Source: Chloroflexota bacterium
Lineage (GTDB): Bacteria > Chloroflexota > Anaerolineae > Anaerolineales > Villigracilaceae
Length of the DNA: 61,896 nucleotides
Direction: 5' to 3'
NCBI GenBank assembly: GCA_013152325.1
Contig: JAADGN010000023.1
Span: 1-61,896, forward strand
The notes below the pieces were generated by a model. That model saw only the letters and a program-made list of their open reading frames with translations. It was not told the origin of the DNA and did no database searches. The translations under genes were made by a program, and so were the position numbers. Positions 43,849 to 53,325 of this stretch are shown here, piece by piece. How positions within the stretch are numbered: position 1 is the first letter of the stretch; every line of letters starts with the position of its first letter.

Positions 43849-44484
43849 ATGCTTGAAATCCTTTCTTTCACCCTCGGCCCTGTGACGACCAACGCCTATC
43901 TCGTGGCCGATTCTGAGACGGGCGACGCGGCGGTCATTGACCCGGCCTGGGATGGGCGCGTCATTTTGGACGCGGCCCGTCAGCGCGGCTGGCGGATAGC
44001 CAATCTGTGGTACACGCATGCCCATTTCGACCATATCGGCGGCGCGGCGGCCATAGCGGACGCGCTCGACCCGGCGCCATTGGCTGCGCTGCACCCCGCC
44101 GATTATGTGCTCTGGCGGGCGGGCGGCGGCGGACCGATGTTCGGCTTCAACATAGATCCCGGCCCCGACCCGGCGATAGGCCTTGAGCACGGACAAATTT
44201 TGCGCCTGGGCGATACCCAATTCCAGGTGCGCCACACGCCGGGGCATACGCCCGGTCATTGTGTGTTTTACTGCGCCGAGGCAAATGCTCTGTTCAGCGG
44301 CGACCTGATCTTCTATCGCAGCGTAGGCCGCACCGACCTGCCCGGCGGGAATTGGTCTGCACTGGAGCGGAGTATTCGCGAGCAGGTTTACACCCTGCCG
44401 GACGAAACGGTGATATTGTCCGGTCACGGTTCGCAGACGTCGGTGGGGGACGAGAAGCGGATGAATCCATTTATCGAGGTGTAA
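43849..44484 (+). CDS. Metallo-beta-lactamase-fold hydrolase (glyoxalase II-like)
   Basis: 211 aa. Zinc motif THAHFDHIGG (about residue 58), HTPGHTPGH (about 130), Asp in LFSGDLIFY and the last His in LSGHGSQTS. The layout is that of small glyoxalase II-like hydrolases (YcbL type); thioester or similar substrate. The TAATG junction overlaps the following gene by one base. Confidence 0.9.
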   Translation: MLEILSFTLGPVTTNAYLVADSETGDAAVIDPAWDGRVILDAARQRGWRIANLWYTHAHFDHIGGAAAIADALDPAPLAALHPADYVLWRAGGGGPMFGFNIDPGPDPAIGLEHGQILRLGDTQFQVRHTPGHTPGHCVFYCAEANALFSGDLIFYRSVGRTDLPGGNWSALERSIREQVYTLPDETVILSGHGSQTSVGDEKRMNPFIEV

Positions 44485-45557
44485 TGTTGTTTACGAAACC
44501 TTCCCAGCGTTTTGTCCTATTGTTCTTCGCGATTGCCGCATTGCTGGTGGCTATGTGGAGCGGTTTGGTGCGTTCCGGTTGGGCCTGGCCGACACTATCT
44601 CCCTGGCCGATGGCGCATGGTCCCTTGATGATCGCCGGTTTTCTGGGCACACTGATTGGCGTCGAGCGGGCGGTAGCGCTCAACAAATCCTGGTTGTATG
44701 CCGGGCCGGTGCTGAGCGCTGTGGGCGGTCTCTATTATGTTGTCGGCGGGAGCAGCATTGTCGGCCCGCTGCTGATGACGCTGGGGAGCTTTGGCCTGGT
44801 GTTGGTTTTTGGGGTGATATTGAAGCGTCATTGGGCGGACTATACCATCGTCATGGCCTTGGGCGCGGCAGCCTGGTTCGTCGGAACTTTGCTGTGGCTG
44901 TTTGGCAAGCCGATTTTCCAGATCGTGTTGTGGTGGAGCGCTTTTCTGGTGCTGACCATTGTTGGCGAACGATTGGAATTGGGACGATTGGTGCGTCCTT
45001 CCCGATGGCGGAAAATTGCCTGGCGGGCGGCGGTGGGGGTGTATTTGCTGGGAATGCTGTTGACCTTGGGCTGGCTGGACGCAGGGACGCGCCTCGTTTC
45101 GCTGGGCATGGTTTTGATGGCGGCCTGGCTTTTGCGCTATGACATATCCCGCCATACTGTCCACAAGACGGGGCTGCCGCGTTTTGTGGCAGTTTCCCTG
45201 TTGGGCGGTTATGTCTGGCTGGGGATTGGCGGCGTTATTGGCGTCTTCACGGGTGCTGTGTCCGCCGGGCCGATCTACGATGCTTTCCTGCATACGGTTT
45301 TCGTGGGGTTTGTTTTTGCCATGATTTTCGGCCATGCGGCGATCATTTTCCCGGCTGTCCTGCAACTGCCCGTGCAATACAGTGATAAATTCTATTATCC
45401 CCTCGGCTTGCTGCACTTCTCCCTGATCTTGCGTATTGCGGGCGATTTGGCTTTCCTGCGTTCCCTGCGTTTGTGGGGCAGCCTGCTCAACGCGGTTGCG
45501 ATTTTGGCTTTTCTGGGTGTCATGGGCAGGACGATATTTTTTGGCAAAAAGGAATGA
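44484..45557 (+). CDS. Polytopic membrane protein, NnrS-like
   Basis: 357 aa with about eleven to twelve spans, and motifs HGPLMIAGFLGTLIGVERAV (helix 2), VGERLELGRLV in a central loop, and FGHAAIIFPAVLQLP near the end. Conserved histidines (His48-type and FGHA) and this spacing resemble NnrS and related heme/copper-associated membrane proteins. Role not established. Closed by the hairpin at 45603-45646. Confidence 0.65.
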   Translation: MLFTKPSQRFVLLFFAIAALLVAMWSGLVRSGWAWPTLSPWPMAHGPLMIAGFLGTLIGVERAVALNKSWLYAGPVLSAVGGLYYVVGGSSIVGPLLMTLGSFGLVLVFGVILKRHWADYTIVMALGAAAWFVGTLLWLFGKPIFQIVLWWSAFLVLTIVGERLELGRLVRPSRWRKIAWRAAVGVYLLGMLLTLGWLDAGTRLVSLGMVLMAAWLLRYDISRHTVHKTGLPRFVAVSLLGGYVWLGIGGVIGVFTGAVSAGPIYDAFLHTVFVGFVFAMIFGHAAIIFPAVLQLPVQYSDKFYYPLGLLHFSLILRIAGDLAFLRSLRLWGSLLNAVAILAFLGVMGRTIFFGKKE

Positions 45558-45602
45558 AGAGCGGAGAGCGCTCGTCTCTCCGCGCGTGATGAAAAAAAAC
45601 AA

Positions 45603-45646
45603 CCTCCCGCAGGATCGAATCTGCGGGAGGTCTGCTGTTTTATTTT
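45603..45646 (+). terminator. Intrinsic terminator between convergent genes
   Basis: CCTCCCGCAG and CTGCGGGAGG form a 10-bp stem (loop GATCGAAT-like), followed by TCTGCTGTTTTATTTT. Confidence 0.85.
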
Positions 45647-45660
45647 CTGTTCCCTGATCG

Positions 45661-47187
45661 CTACTTCGCGTAATCTATCGCCCTGGTCTCGCGGATCACG
45701 GTCACCTTGATCTGACCGGGGTACTGCATGGTTTCTTCGATCTGCTTGGCGATGTCGCGCGCCAGGCGGGTGGCGGAGAGATCGTCGATGTCTTCCGGGC
45801 GGACGATGATGCGTACTTCGCGTCCGGCCTGGATGGCGTAGGCCTGATTGACGCCCTTGAAGGACATGGAGAGCTCCTCCAGCGCGCGGATGCGCTTGAT
45901 GTAGGCCTCCAGGTCTTCGCGGCGTGCGCCGGGACGCGCGCCGGAGATGGCGTCGGCCGCCTCGGCGATGACCGCCTCGACCGATTCCTGGTCCTCCTCG
46001 TGGTGGTGCGCAGCGATCGCGTTGACGACCAGCGGATGCACGCCGTAACGGCGGCAGAACTCCGCTCCCAGCATGGCGTGTGTGCCTTCCTGGTTGTGAT
46101 CCATGGCTTTGCCGATGTCGTGCAGGAAGCCGCCCTGTTTGGCGAGTTCGATATTCGCGCCCAATTCTGCGGCCAGGATGCTGGCCAGTTTTGCCACCTC
46201 GACCGCGTGGGCCAATTGGTTTTGTCCGTACGATGTGCGGAATTTTAGCCGTCCTATCATGCGGAGGATTTCAGGATGCAGCCCGCTGATACCGGCATCG
46301 AAGGCGGCCTGTTCGCCGGCCTCGGCGATGACTTTGTCCACCGCTTTGGTTTCTTCCTTGATGATCTTTTCGATATGGGCCGGGTGGATGCGCCCGTCGA
46401 TCGTCAGGCGGGTCATGGCGCGGCGGGCGATCTCGCGGCGCACCGAGTCGAAGCAGGAGATGGTCACGGCTTCGGGGGTGTCGTCCACGATCACGTCCAC
46501 GCCGGCGGCCTGCTCGAAGGCGCGGATGTTGCGTCCGTTGCGGCCCACGATGCGGCCTTTCATGTCGTCATTGGGCAGCGGCACGACCTTGGACGTCACT
46601 TCGGAGACGTGTTCCGACGCGACGCGCTGGATGGCGTCCGCGATCAGTTTTCGGGCGCGCTTTTCGCCCTCTTCCCGCGCTTCCGCTTCGATCTGGCGGA
46701 TGATGCGCGCCATGTCGCCGCGGGCTTCTTTTTCTACCTCCGCCAGCAGCAGCTCGCGGGCTTCATCCTTGGTCATTTGCGAGATCTGCTGGAGTTTTTC
46801 CATCTGCTGGGCGTGCTTCTTTTCGATTTCGTTGGCCCGGCGGTCGATGGTGCTTTGCCGCTTGCTCAAGGTCTGTTCGCGCTGCTCCAGGCGTTCGAAG
46901 CGGGTGTCGAGTTCGTTGCGGCGTTTCTGGATGCGGTTTTCTTCCTGATGGAGTTCGCTGCGCCGCTGCTTGATCTCCTTCTCGGCATCCTGGATGATCT
47001 TGAGCGCGTTGTCACGCGCCTGTATCTCGATCAGTCGTGCTTGTTCGTTGGCTCCTTTGAGAATGTCATCAGCTTTATCTTTTTGTTGTTGTTGACTGCG
47101 CTGGTTCTGGTAGCGGCTGATCAGATATCCGATCAGTACGCCCAAAACCAGGGTCAGCCCTGCGATGAAAATGACTGGTTGGTTCAT
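45661..47187 (-). CDS. rny: Ribonuclease Y
   Basis: 508 aa, start 47187 with GAGG six bases upstream. Order: N-terminal membrane helix (FIAGLTLVLGVLIGYLI), long coiled coil rich in Gln/Glu/Arg (about 30-180), KH domain with GRIVGRNGRNIRAFE (about 220), HD domain with HAVEVAKLAS, GGFLHDIGKAMDHNQEGTH and AAHHHEED. RNase Y is the membrane-tethered endonuclease that starts mRNA decay in Firmicutes and others lacking RNase E. Downstream of recX by 14 bases; same transcript likely. Confidence 0.96.
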   Translation of the reverse strand: MNQPVIFIAGLTLVLGVLIGYLISRYQNQRSQQQQKDKADDILKGANEQARLIEIQARDNALKIIQDAEKEIKQRRSELHQEENRIQKRRNELDTRFERLEQREQTLSKRQSTIDRRANEIEKKHAQQMEKLQQISQMTKDEARELLLAEVEKEARGDMARIIRQIEAEAREEGEKRARKLIADAIQRVASEHVSEVTSKVVPLPNDDMKGRIVGRNGRNIRAFEQAAGVDVIVDDTPEAVTISCFDSVRREIARRAMTRLTIDGRIHPAHIEKIIKEETKAVDKVIAEAGEQAAFDAGISGLHPEILRMIGRLKFRTSYGQNQLAHAVEVAKLASILAAELGANIELAKQGGFLHDIGKAMDHNQEGTHAMLGAEFCRRYGVHPLVVNAIAAHHHEEDQESVEAVIAEAADAISGARPGARREDLEAYIKRIRALEELSMSFKGVNQAYAIQAGREVRIIVRPEDIDDLSATRLARDIAKQIEETMQYPGQIKVTVIRETRAIDYAK

Positions 47188-47201
47188 AAGTATCCTCGTT
47201 G

Positions 47202-47846
47202 TCAAAAATGATCCCCGCCGGTTTCTTTTTGCACCTCGTCCCATAATTGTCTGAGGAGCGGGGCGATAACGGAGTATGTAAATCCACGCCGGGCAAGGAA
47301 ATCACCGAGTTTGCGGCGAAAGACTTGCCATTCTAGCTTGGCCAGCTTGCGGGCCTTTTTTTTGCCGGCTTGGTAGGCCAACTGCTCATCGTCGACGAGA
47401 TCGTCCAGCACCGGCTGAATGATCTCGTCGGTGATGCCTTTCTGACGGAGTTCCGATCTCAGCACCCGGCGGCCGCGCGGGCGGAAGGTGTTGCGGTTTT
47501 CGACCCACGCACGTGCGAAATCTTCGTCATTGGCAAAACCATTTTTTTGGAGGCGTTCCAGGGTCGCTTCGATCGCTGTTTCTGGGACCTCGTGCTTGCG
47601 CAGGTTTCGCCGTATCTCTGCCAGGGAGCGCGGGCGATAGCTCAGGAAGTTGAGCGCCCGCAGGTAGGCGGTTTCACGGCTGTCTTCGGCTTGCAGTTCG
47701 GCGATTTTCTCCTCGCTGAGTACCTGCCCAACTTGCAGCCACCCGGCCACAATTCGAGTCAGACCGAAGGCGAATTCGCCGTCCAGGAAGATGTTGACCC
47801 GTTGAGGGTTTTTCTTCTGGGCTTTTATCGCAGTAATTTTTCGCAT
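47202..47846 (-). CDS. recX: RecX regulatory protein
   Basis: 214 aa from the ATG at 47846 (MRKITAIKAQKK); an in-frame start at 47885 lies in a region with no family similarity. Three-helix repeats typical of RecX: LRALNFLSYRPRSLAEIRRNL, LERLQKNGFANDEDFARAWVENRN and LRQKGITDEIIQPVLDDL. RecX binds and restrains RecA filaments. No recA in the window; it is next to rny instead. Confidence 0.9.
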   Translation of the reverse strand: MRKITAIKAQKKNPQRVNIFLDGEFAFGLTRIVAGWLQVGQVLSEEKIAELQAEDSRETAYLRALNFLSYRPRSLAEIRRNLRKHEVPETAIEATLERLQKNGFANDEDFARAWVENRNTFRPRGRRVLRSELRQKGITDEIIQPVLDDLVDDEQLAYQAGKKKARKLAKLEWQVFRRKLGDFLARRGFTYSVIAPLLRQLWDEVQKETGGDHF

Positions 47847-48465
47847 CCTTAAAAACACACAGCCGTCGGCCTGCCTGATGGCCACGACTGTGAGGGTCTA
47901 GATTTGAATACACCTGTCCTATCGCCCCGCGGTGGGGGAGATGTCAAGATAGGTTACCGGGTGACAGAGAATGTCACCACAGGGCACCTGATGTGTATGG
48001 CAAAGTCAGTTTGTTATTCGATTTTTCCGTCCTGACTACTTCACATCACCGTCCATCGAACGCTCAAGAGATGGACTTCCCAATTAAATTCCTGTACAAC
48101 AGGATGAGGGGCGTACCCGAAATTTTCCAGAAGATCCGTTTACAAGCCGTGGCCGCACTAAGAATTTTAGGCGGCAGAGAATTGACTAAACAATCAATCC
48201 ATTTTGGATTTGGCTTATTATACATGAAAAATACCTAAATGTGCTGCATCGGCCATAACTTTTTTGCCCGCGCGGGGTAAGTAAGTGTATATGACACTCA
48301 TCTTGTGCGAGCCGTGAAAACCCCGATACTGTTTAACCTGGCAGGCGTCGCGAAAAGATATGACAAAAGGAACTATATCGGTTCAACCAGTTGTGTCATA
48401 ATGCAGGTAATGGCTGAAGGATCTTGCCATTTTTCTGATTACGAAATAGAACCTGAGGAGGTCTT
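47847..48465. other. Long gene-free region upstream of malic enzyme
   Basis: 619 bases without a convincing gene. Contains GGTGACA-GAGAA-TGTCACC (47960-47978, perfect 7-bp hairpin). TCATAATGC near 48396-48404 is a possible -10 for the malic enzyme. An 81-codon frame at 47993-48238 has no ribosome site or recognisable sequence. The middle section is more AT-rich than coding DNA nearby. Confidence 0.55.
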
Positions 48466-50724
48466 ATGAGCAAAATTACCCGCGAAGAGGCCCTGGAATA
48501 TCATCGCCTGAAAGGGAAGCCAGGGAAGATAGCGATCGTTCCGACGAAACCGATGGATACGCAACGCGATCTGGGGCTGGCCTATACCCCCGGCGTGGCC
48601 GTGCCAGTGCTGGAAATCGAGAAGGACCCCAATCTGGCCTATGAGTATACATCTAAAGGTAACCTGGTGGCCGTGCTCAGCAACGGGACGGCCATCCTTG
48701 GCCTGGGAGACCGGGGCGCGCTGGCCTCCAAGCCGGTGATGGAGGGCAAGGGGGTGCTGTTCAAGAAGTTCGCCGACGTGGACGTGTTCGATATCGAAGT
48801 CGACGCCCAGGACCCCGATGATGTGATCCGGGTGGCGGCGGCCATCGCGCCCACTTTTGGCGGCATCAACCTGGAAGACATCAAGGCCCCCGAATGTTTC
48901 TACATCGAAGAGACGCTCAAGGAAATGCTGGATATCCCCGTCTTTCACGACGACCAGCATGGCACAGCCATCATCTCTTCGGCGGCTCTGGCGAATGCCC
49001 TGGAATTGGTCGGCAAGAAGCATGAGGAGATTCGCATTGCCATCTCCGGCGCGGGGGCGGCTGCCGTCTCCTGCGCCAACCTGGCCATCAGATGGGGCGT
49101 CAAGCGCGAGAATATCATGATGGTGGACAGCCGCGGTGTGGTTTACAAAGGCCGCACGGAGCGCATGAACAAATACAAGGAACAGTTCGCGGTCGAGACC
49201 GACGCGCGCACGCTGGCCGACGCGGTGAGCGGGGCGGACGTGTTTTACGGTCTCTCGGTGGCCGACATTCTGACGCCGGAGATGGTCAAAACGATGGCCA
49301 AGGATCCGATCATCTTCGCGATGGCGAATCCGGACCCTGAGATCAAACCTGAACTGGCGCGTAAAGCCCGCCCGGACGCGATCATCGCCACCGGGCGCTC
49401 GGATTACCCGAATCAGGTCAACAACGTGCTGGGCTTCCCCTTTATCTTCCGCGGCGCGCTGGATGTACGCGCGACGGCCATTAACGACGAGATGAAACTG
49501 GCCGCTTCCAAAGCGCTGGCGGCGTTGACGAAAGAAGATGTGCCGGATAGCGTGCTGCGCGCCTATGGCCTGGAGAGTTTGAAATTCGGGCGCGAATATA
49601 TCATCCCCAAACCTTTTGACCCACGCGTGTTGTTGTGGGAAGCGCCCGCCGTGGCCCAGGCAGCCATGGAGACCGGCGTCGCCCGCAAGCAGATCGACCT
49701 GGATGAATACCGCAAACAACTGGCTTACCGGCTCGGCAAGGGCGAGCAGGTGCGTCATTTCATCATGAACAAGGCCCGTTCCAGCGGCGGCAAGAAGCGC
49801 ATCGTCTTTGCCGAAGGCGAAGAGTCGAAGATCATCCGCGCTGCGGCGCAAATCCTCGACGAGAAAATTGGCGTCCCGATTTTGATCGGCCGCCCTGACG
49901 TGATCCAGGAGGCCATCAGCCGTCTGGGACTGGAGTATAGCCCGGAAGTGGTTTACCCTGCCGGGTTTGAAAAATTGGATGCGTATGCCGACGCGTACTA
50001 TGAGCTGCGCCAGCGCAAGGGCATGACCCTGGCGATGGCCAGGAAGCGCGTGCGCGAACCAAACGTGTTTGGCCCGATAATGGTCAAGATGGGCGACGCG
50101 GATGCCTTCGTCTCCGGGTTGACACATGAATATCCGGAGGTCATTCGCCCGGCATTGGAGGTTCACCATACCGCCCCGGGGACAACCCGCGCTGCCGGCG
50201 TCTACCTGATGATCGTCGAAGACCGCGTCTACCTGTTCACGGACGCGACGGTCAATATCGACCCCTCCGCCGAAGACTTGGCCGAGATCGCTCATTTGGT
50301 GGCCGGGTTTGCCCGCCATTTGGAGATCGAACCGCGCGTGGCCTTCCTGTCGTTCTCGAACTTTGGCTCCACGCCGCACCCGCTTTCCAGGAAGGTTGCC
50401 AAGGCTGTGGCGCTGGTCAAGGAACGCTATCCGGATTTGGTCGTGGATGGCGAGATGCAGGCCGATACGGCGGTCGTGCCGGAGATCGTCGACGAGCGTT
50501 ATCCGTTCAGCGCGGTCAAGGACGCCAACGTACTGGTCTTTCCCTCGCTCGAGTCGGCCAATATCGCCTACAAGCTGTTGGCCCGCCTGGGCAAAGCCAA
50601 GGCGATTGGCCCCATCCTGCTCGGCATGGGCGCGCCTGTCCACGTGATGCAGACCGGCGACGAGGTCAACGACATTGTCCAGATCGCGGCGGTGGCCGTG
50701 ATGGACGCCATGAACCGCAAGTAA
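48466..50724 (+). CDS. maeB: NADP-dependent malic enzyme with phosphotransacetylase-like C-terminus
   Basis: 752 aa. Residues 1-430 are the malic enzyme: [64 protein letters not shown], and the Rossmann motif [15 protein letters not shown]. Residues about 430-750 resemble phosphate acetyltransferase ([46 protein letters not shown]). This is the large MaeB form, in which the PTA-like domain has a regulatory, oligomerising role. Decarboxylates malate to pyruvate with NADP+. Ribosome site GAGGAG. Closed by the hairpin at 50749-50778. Confidence 0.95.
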   Translation: MSKITREEALEYHRLKGKPGKIAIVPTKPMDTQRDLGLAYTPGVAVPVLEIEKDPNLAYEYTSKGNLVAVLSNGTAILGLGDRGALASKPVMEGKGVLFKKFADVDVFDIEVDAQDPDDVIRVAAAIAPTFGGINLEDIKAPECFYIEETLKEMLDIPVFHDDQHGTAIISSAALANALELVGKKHEEIRIAISGAGAAAVSCANLAIRWGVKRENIMMVDSRGVVYKGRTERMNKYKEQFAVETDARTLADAVSGADVFYGLSVADILTPEMVKTMAKDPIIFAMANPDPEIKPELARKARPDAIIATGRSDYPNQVNNVLGFPFIFRGALDVRATAINDEMKLAASKALAALTKEDVPDSVLRAYGLESLKFGREYIIPKPFDPRVLLWEAPAVAQAAMETGVARKQIDLDEYRKQLAYRLGKGEQVRHFIMNKARSSGGKKRIVFAEGEESKIIRAAAQILDEKIGVPILIGRPDVIQEAISRLGLEYSPEVVYPAGFEKLDAYADAYYELRQRKGMTLAMARKRVREPNVFGPIMVKMGDADAFVSGLTHEYPEVIRPALEVHHTAPGTTRAAGVYLMIVEDRVYLFTDATVNIDPSAEDLAEIAHLVAGFARHLEIEPRVAFLSFSNFGSTPHPLSRKVAKAVALVKERYPDLVVDGEMQADTAVVPEIVDERYPFSAVKDANVLVFPSLESANIAYKLLARLGKAKAIGPILLGMGAPVHVMQTGDEVNDIVQIAAVAVMDAMNRK

Positions 50725-50748
50725 GTTTCCGGCGGGCGTCGGATTTGG

Positions 50749-50778
50749 CAGGGCAGGACTCACGTCCTGCCCTGTTTT
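50749..50778 (+). terminator. Intrinsic terminator after malic enzyme
   Basis: GGGCAGGAC and GTCCTGCCC form a 9-bp stem (loop TCAC), then TGTTTTTA. Confidence 0.9.
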
Positions 50779-50792
50779 TACAGGATGTTTGC

Positions 50793-50820
50793 TTGACTTC
50801 TTGCCCCAGCCGAATATAAT
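50793..50820 (+). promoter_or_regulatory. Promoter of the serS T-box transcript
   Basis: TTGACT (50793-50798) and TATAAT (50815-50820) with a 16-bp spacer. Transcription should start near 50827, giving a leader of about 330 bases before serS. Confidence 0.8.
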
Positions 50821-50826
50821 AGGCAC

Positions 50827-51158
50827 ATATCCAAGACGCACCCGGAGACAAGTACCTGGGCAACCGTTCAGAGAGCCGCCGGATGGTGTGAGGCGGTCGG
50901 CCAGCCAGTGAAATCCCCTCCGGTTCCCTGTAAGGGGACGTCGCCCTCGCAAGGGCGGGAATCCGCCGTAAGAGGGACGGGAGCGCCCGTTATCGCGTAG
51001 TCGAGGCTGGCCCCACCCCGGCCCTCGCCATTTTCCCTGATAATGGTGAGGGAGGTCCCGGAGGGACGGGAGGGGCCGGTGAAAGCAGGTGGCACCACGA
51101 GCGCCCCCTCGTCCTGCTATGGACTTGGGGGCGTAGCTATTTCACCTGGAGGTGCACT
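50827..51158 (+). promoter_or_regulatory. T-box riboswitch upstream of serS
   Basis: The T-box sequence AGGTGGCACCACG is at 51087-51099, matching the consensus AGGGTGGNACCGCG, and is followed by CTCGTCC as in antiterminator helices. Upstream is a 250-base GC-rich region with several stems. AGCAGG (51084) can pair with CCTGCT (51113). A stable hairpin CGCCCCC/GGGGGCG (51102-51133) follows but no T-run; CACC/GGTG (51143-51154) encloses the GGAGG ribosome site. So control is more likely at translation. The specifier codon in stem I was not located with confidence. Confidence 0.85.
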
Positions 51159-52433
51159 ATGCTCGATATCAACCTTATCCGCGAGAACCCCGACCTGGTT
51201 CGACAGGCGCTGGAAAAGCGTCGGGCCGACCCGGCGCTGGTTGAGCCGGTGCTTGCGTTGGATGCCAGGCGGCGTTCCATCCTGGGCGAGGTGGAAGCGC
51301 TCAAATCTGAGCGCAACAAGGTTTCCAAAGAAATTGGCCGCATGAAAGACGCCGCCGAACGACAGACGAAAATCGAGGCCATGCGTGCGGTCGGCGACAG
51401 GATCTCCGCCCTGGACGAAGAACTGCGCCAGGTCGAATCCGAATTGCACGGGGCGATGGCTGTACTGCCCAACCTGCCTGACCCGGCCGTGCCGTTGGGT
51501 GGCGACGAAACCGGGAACGTGGTCCTCAAAACGGTCGGCGAGCCGAAGCAGTTCGCCTTCGAACCCAGGCCGCACTGGGAGCTTGGCCCGGCGTTGGGCA
51601 TTATCGATTTTGAGCAGGGCGTCAAGATCACCGGCTCGCGCTTCTATGTGTTGAGCGGCGCGGGGGCGCGCTTGCAGCGGGCGCTGATCGCCTGGATGCT
51701 TGATTTGCATATCCGCCAGGGCTACACGGAAAAATATACGCCCTTCATCGTGAAGACGGAGACGGTTTTCGGCGCGGGCCAACTGCCCAAGTTCGCCGAT
51801 AACCTGTACAAGGACCACGAGGAAGACCTGTACATGGTTCCCACCGCCGAAGTCCCCTTGACCGGCCTGCACATGGATGAGATCCTGCCCGGCGAATCCC
51901 TGCCGCGGCGCTATACCGCCTATACGCCCTGTTTTCGTCGCGAAAAGATGAGCGCAGGGCGCGATGTGCGCGGCATCAAGCGTGGTCACCAGTTCGATAA
52001 GGTCGAGATGTACGTTTATTGCGAACCGGACGACTCGCCCGCCGAACTGGAAAGGATGATGGCTGCTGCCGAGCAGACCATTGCCGAGCTGGGGCTGACC
52101 TATCGTGTTTTGCAGCTTTGCACCGGCGATCTGGGATTTGGCGCGCGCATCACCTACGACCTCGAGGTCTGGGCACCTGGCTGCGACGAATGGTTGGAGG
52201 TCTCCTCGGTCTCGAACGTGGGCGACTTTCAGGCCCGGCGCGCCAACATCCGTTATCGACCTGCGGACGGCGGCAAGCCGCGCTTCCCTCACACCCTGAA
52301 CGGATCGGGACTCGGACTCCCCCGCACCCTGATCGCCGTTATGGAAAATTATCAGCAGGCCGACGGTTCGATCGTTGTGCCCGAGGCGCTGCGTCCCTGG
52401 ATGGGCGGGATAGACGTCATTCGCCCCGAATAA
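51159..52433 (+). CDS. serS: Seryl-tRNA synthetase
   Basis: 424 aa. N-terminal coiled-coil arm (about 25-105) that clamps the tRNA-Ser variable arm, then class II motifs: motif 1 near residue 200 ([12 protein letters not shown]), motif 2 [21 protein letters not shown], motif 3 [19 protein letters not shown]. Charges tRNA-Ser. GGAGG at 51148-51152 is the ribosome site, six bases from the ATG. Preceded by the T-box leader, so expression responds to uncharged tRNA. Confidence 0.97.
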   Translation: MLDINLIRENPDLVRQALEKRRADPALVEPVLALDARRRSILGEVEALKSERNKVSKEIGRMKDAAERQTKIEAMRAVGDRISALDEELRQVESELHGAMAVLPNLPDPAVPLGGDETGNVVLKTVGEPKQFAFEPRPHWELGPALGIIDFEQGVKITGSRFYVLSGAGARLQRALIAWMLDLHIRQGYTEKYTPFIVKTETVFGAGQLPKFADNLYKDHEEDLYMVPTAEVPLTGLHMDEILPGESLPRRYTAYTPCFRREKMSAGRDVRGIKRGHQFDKVEMYVYCEPDDSPAELERMMAAAEQTIAELGLTYRVLQLCTGDLGFGARITYDLEVWAPGCDEWLEVSSVSNVGDFQARRANIRYRPADGGKPRFPHTLNGSGLGLPRTLIAVMENYQQADGSIVVPEALRPWMGGIDVIRPE

Positions 52434-52443
52434 GGAGCAGGAT

Positions 52444-52938
52444 ATGCCTGGTTGGCTCGAAACATCTGTGACCGTATTGACTTTGGCGGCCATGCTGGTT
52501 GGCCTGTTTGGGCTGGTCATCCCGATCTTTCCGGGGTTGGTCATCATCTGGTTGGCCGCGCTTGGCTATGGCCTCGCGCACAGCTTTACCACGCTGGGCT
52601 GGATCATGTTTGCGGTGATGACTGTCCTGATGATCATCGGCAACGTGATGGACGGTGTGCTGATGGGCGCGAAAGCGCTCGAGAGCGGCGCGTCGAAATC
52701 GGCGATCTGGATCGCCCTGGCAGCCGCTGTGGTCGGGAGTCTGCTGCTTTCCCCGCTCGGCGGGTTGCTGCTTGCGCCGCTGGCCCTGTTCCTGGCGGAG
52801 ATGGCCCGGGGGCACGACAAGCAGGAGGCGTGGACGATCACCCGCGGTCTGATGACGGGCTGGGGGTGGTCGTTCGTTTTACGGTTTATAATAGGGCTTG
52901 TGATGATCGGCCTGTGGATGATCTGGGCCTGGGTATAA
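52444..52938 (+). CDS. DUF456 membrane protein
   Basis: 164 aa, almost entirely hydrophobic, four to five spans. LVGLFGLVIPIFPGLVIIWLAALGYG at the N-terminus and LLLSPLGGLLLAPLALFLAEMA in the middle match the DUF456 pattern (Gly/Pro-rich hydrophobic repeats with PGL). Function unknown. Ten bases after serS and 28 bases before the next small membrane gene; probably one transcript with serS. Confidence 0.85.
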   Translation: MPGWLETSVTVLTLAAMLVGLFGLVIPIFPGLVIIWLAALGYGLAHSFTTLGWIMFAVMTVLMIIGNVMDGVLMGAKALESGASKSAIWIALAAAVVGSLLLSPLGGLLLAPLALFLAEMARGHDKQEAWTITRGLMTGWGWSFVLRFIIGLVMIGLWMIWAWV

Positions 52939-52966
52939 CCGTTCTCTGATTCAAAAGGAGGAAGAA

Positions 52967-53248
52967 ATGCCACCGATCGTGTATGATATTTTCGAACTGC
53001 TGGGCGTATTGGTACGTCTGGTCGGCATGCTGGTCTTTGGGCTGGGTGTCGGCTGGTTCACGCTGGAAGCCTTCCGCAAAGAGGCATGGCAATTGCAGAT
53101 CGCTGTTTTTCTGGGGTTTGTCGGATTGGCGATCGCGATGACCCGCTTTGCGACGGCCGGCGCGTTGGGCATGTTCGGCATTGGCGCCGGCGCGGCCCTG
53201 TTGTTGTGGGGGAGGAGCAAGAAAGAGGAAAAAGAGGAAGACGATTGA
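52967..53248 (+). CDS. Small two- to three-span membrane protein
   Basis: 93 aa with AAGGAGG ribosome site. Hydrophobic segments about 9-30, 40-58 and 62-78, and a charged C-terminus (RSKKEEKEEDD). No domain recognised. Last gene before the hairpin at 53280-53308. Confidence 0.7.
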   Translation: MPPIVYDIFELLGVLVRLVGMLVFGLGVGWFTLEAFRKEAWQLQIAVFLGFVGLAIAMTRFATAGALGMFGIGAGAALLLWGRSKKEEKEEDD

Positions 53249-53279
53249 CAGCCAACGTAATGCAGAAACGAAACAGGCT

Positions 53280-53308
53280 CCCGCACTTGGGAGCCTGTCT
53301 GATTCCCG
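53280..53308. terminator. Bidirectional terminator between convergent genes
   Basis: ACAGGCTCCC and GGGAGCCTGT form a 10-bp perfect stem with loop GCACTT. T content after the stem is modest on both strands. Confidence 0.75.
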
Positions 53309-53325
53309 GGCCGTGAAGGCGATGG

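Noticed and set aside
47993-48238. 81-codon plus-strand ORF in the gap before the malic enzyme
   Set aside because: No ribosome site, no recognisable sequence and no operon context.
48439-50952. 837-codon open frame on the minus strand opposite the malic enzyme (also 791 codons opposite sbcC, 495 opposite the aminotransferase, 511 plus-strand codons opposite 60,149-61,549)
   Set aside because: High-GC coding DNA leaves open frames on the opposite strand. The translations are rich in Arg, His, Gln and Gly, lack motifs and ribosome sites, and mirror real genes.
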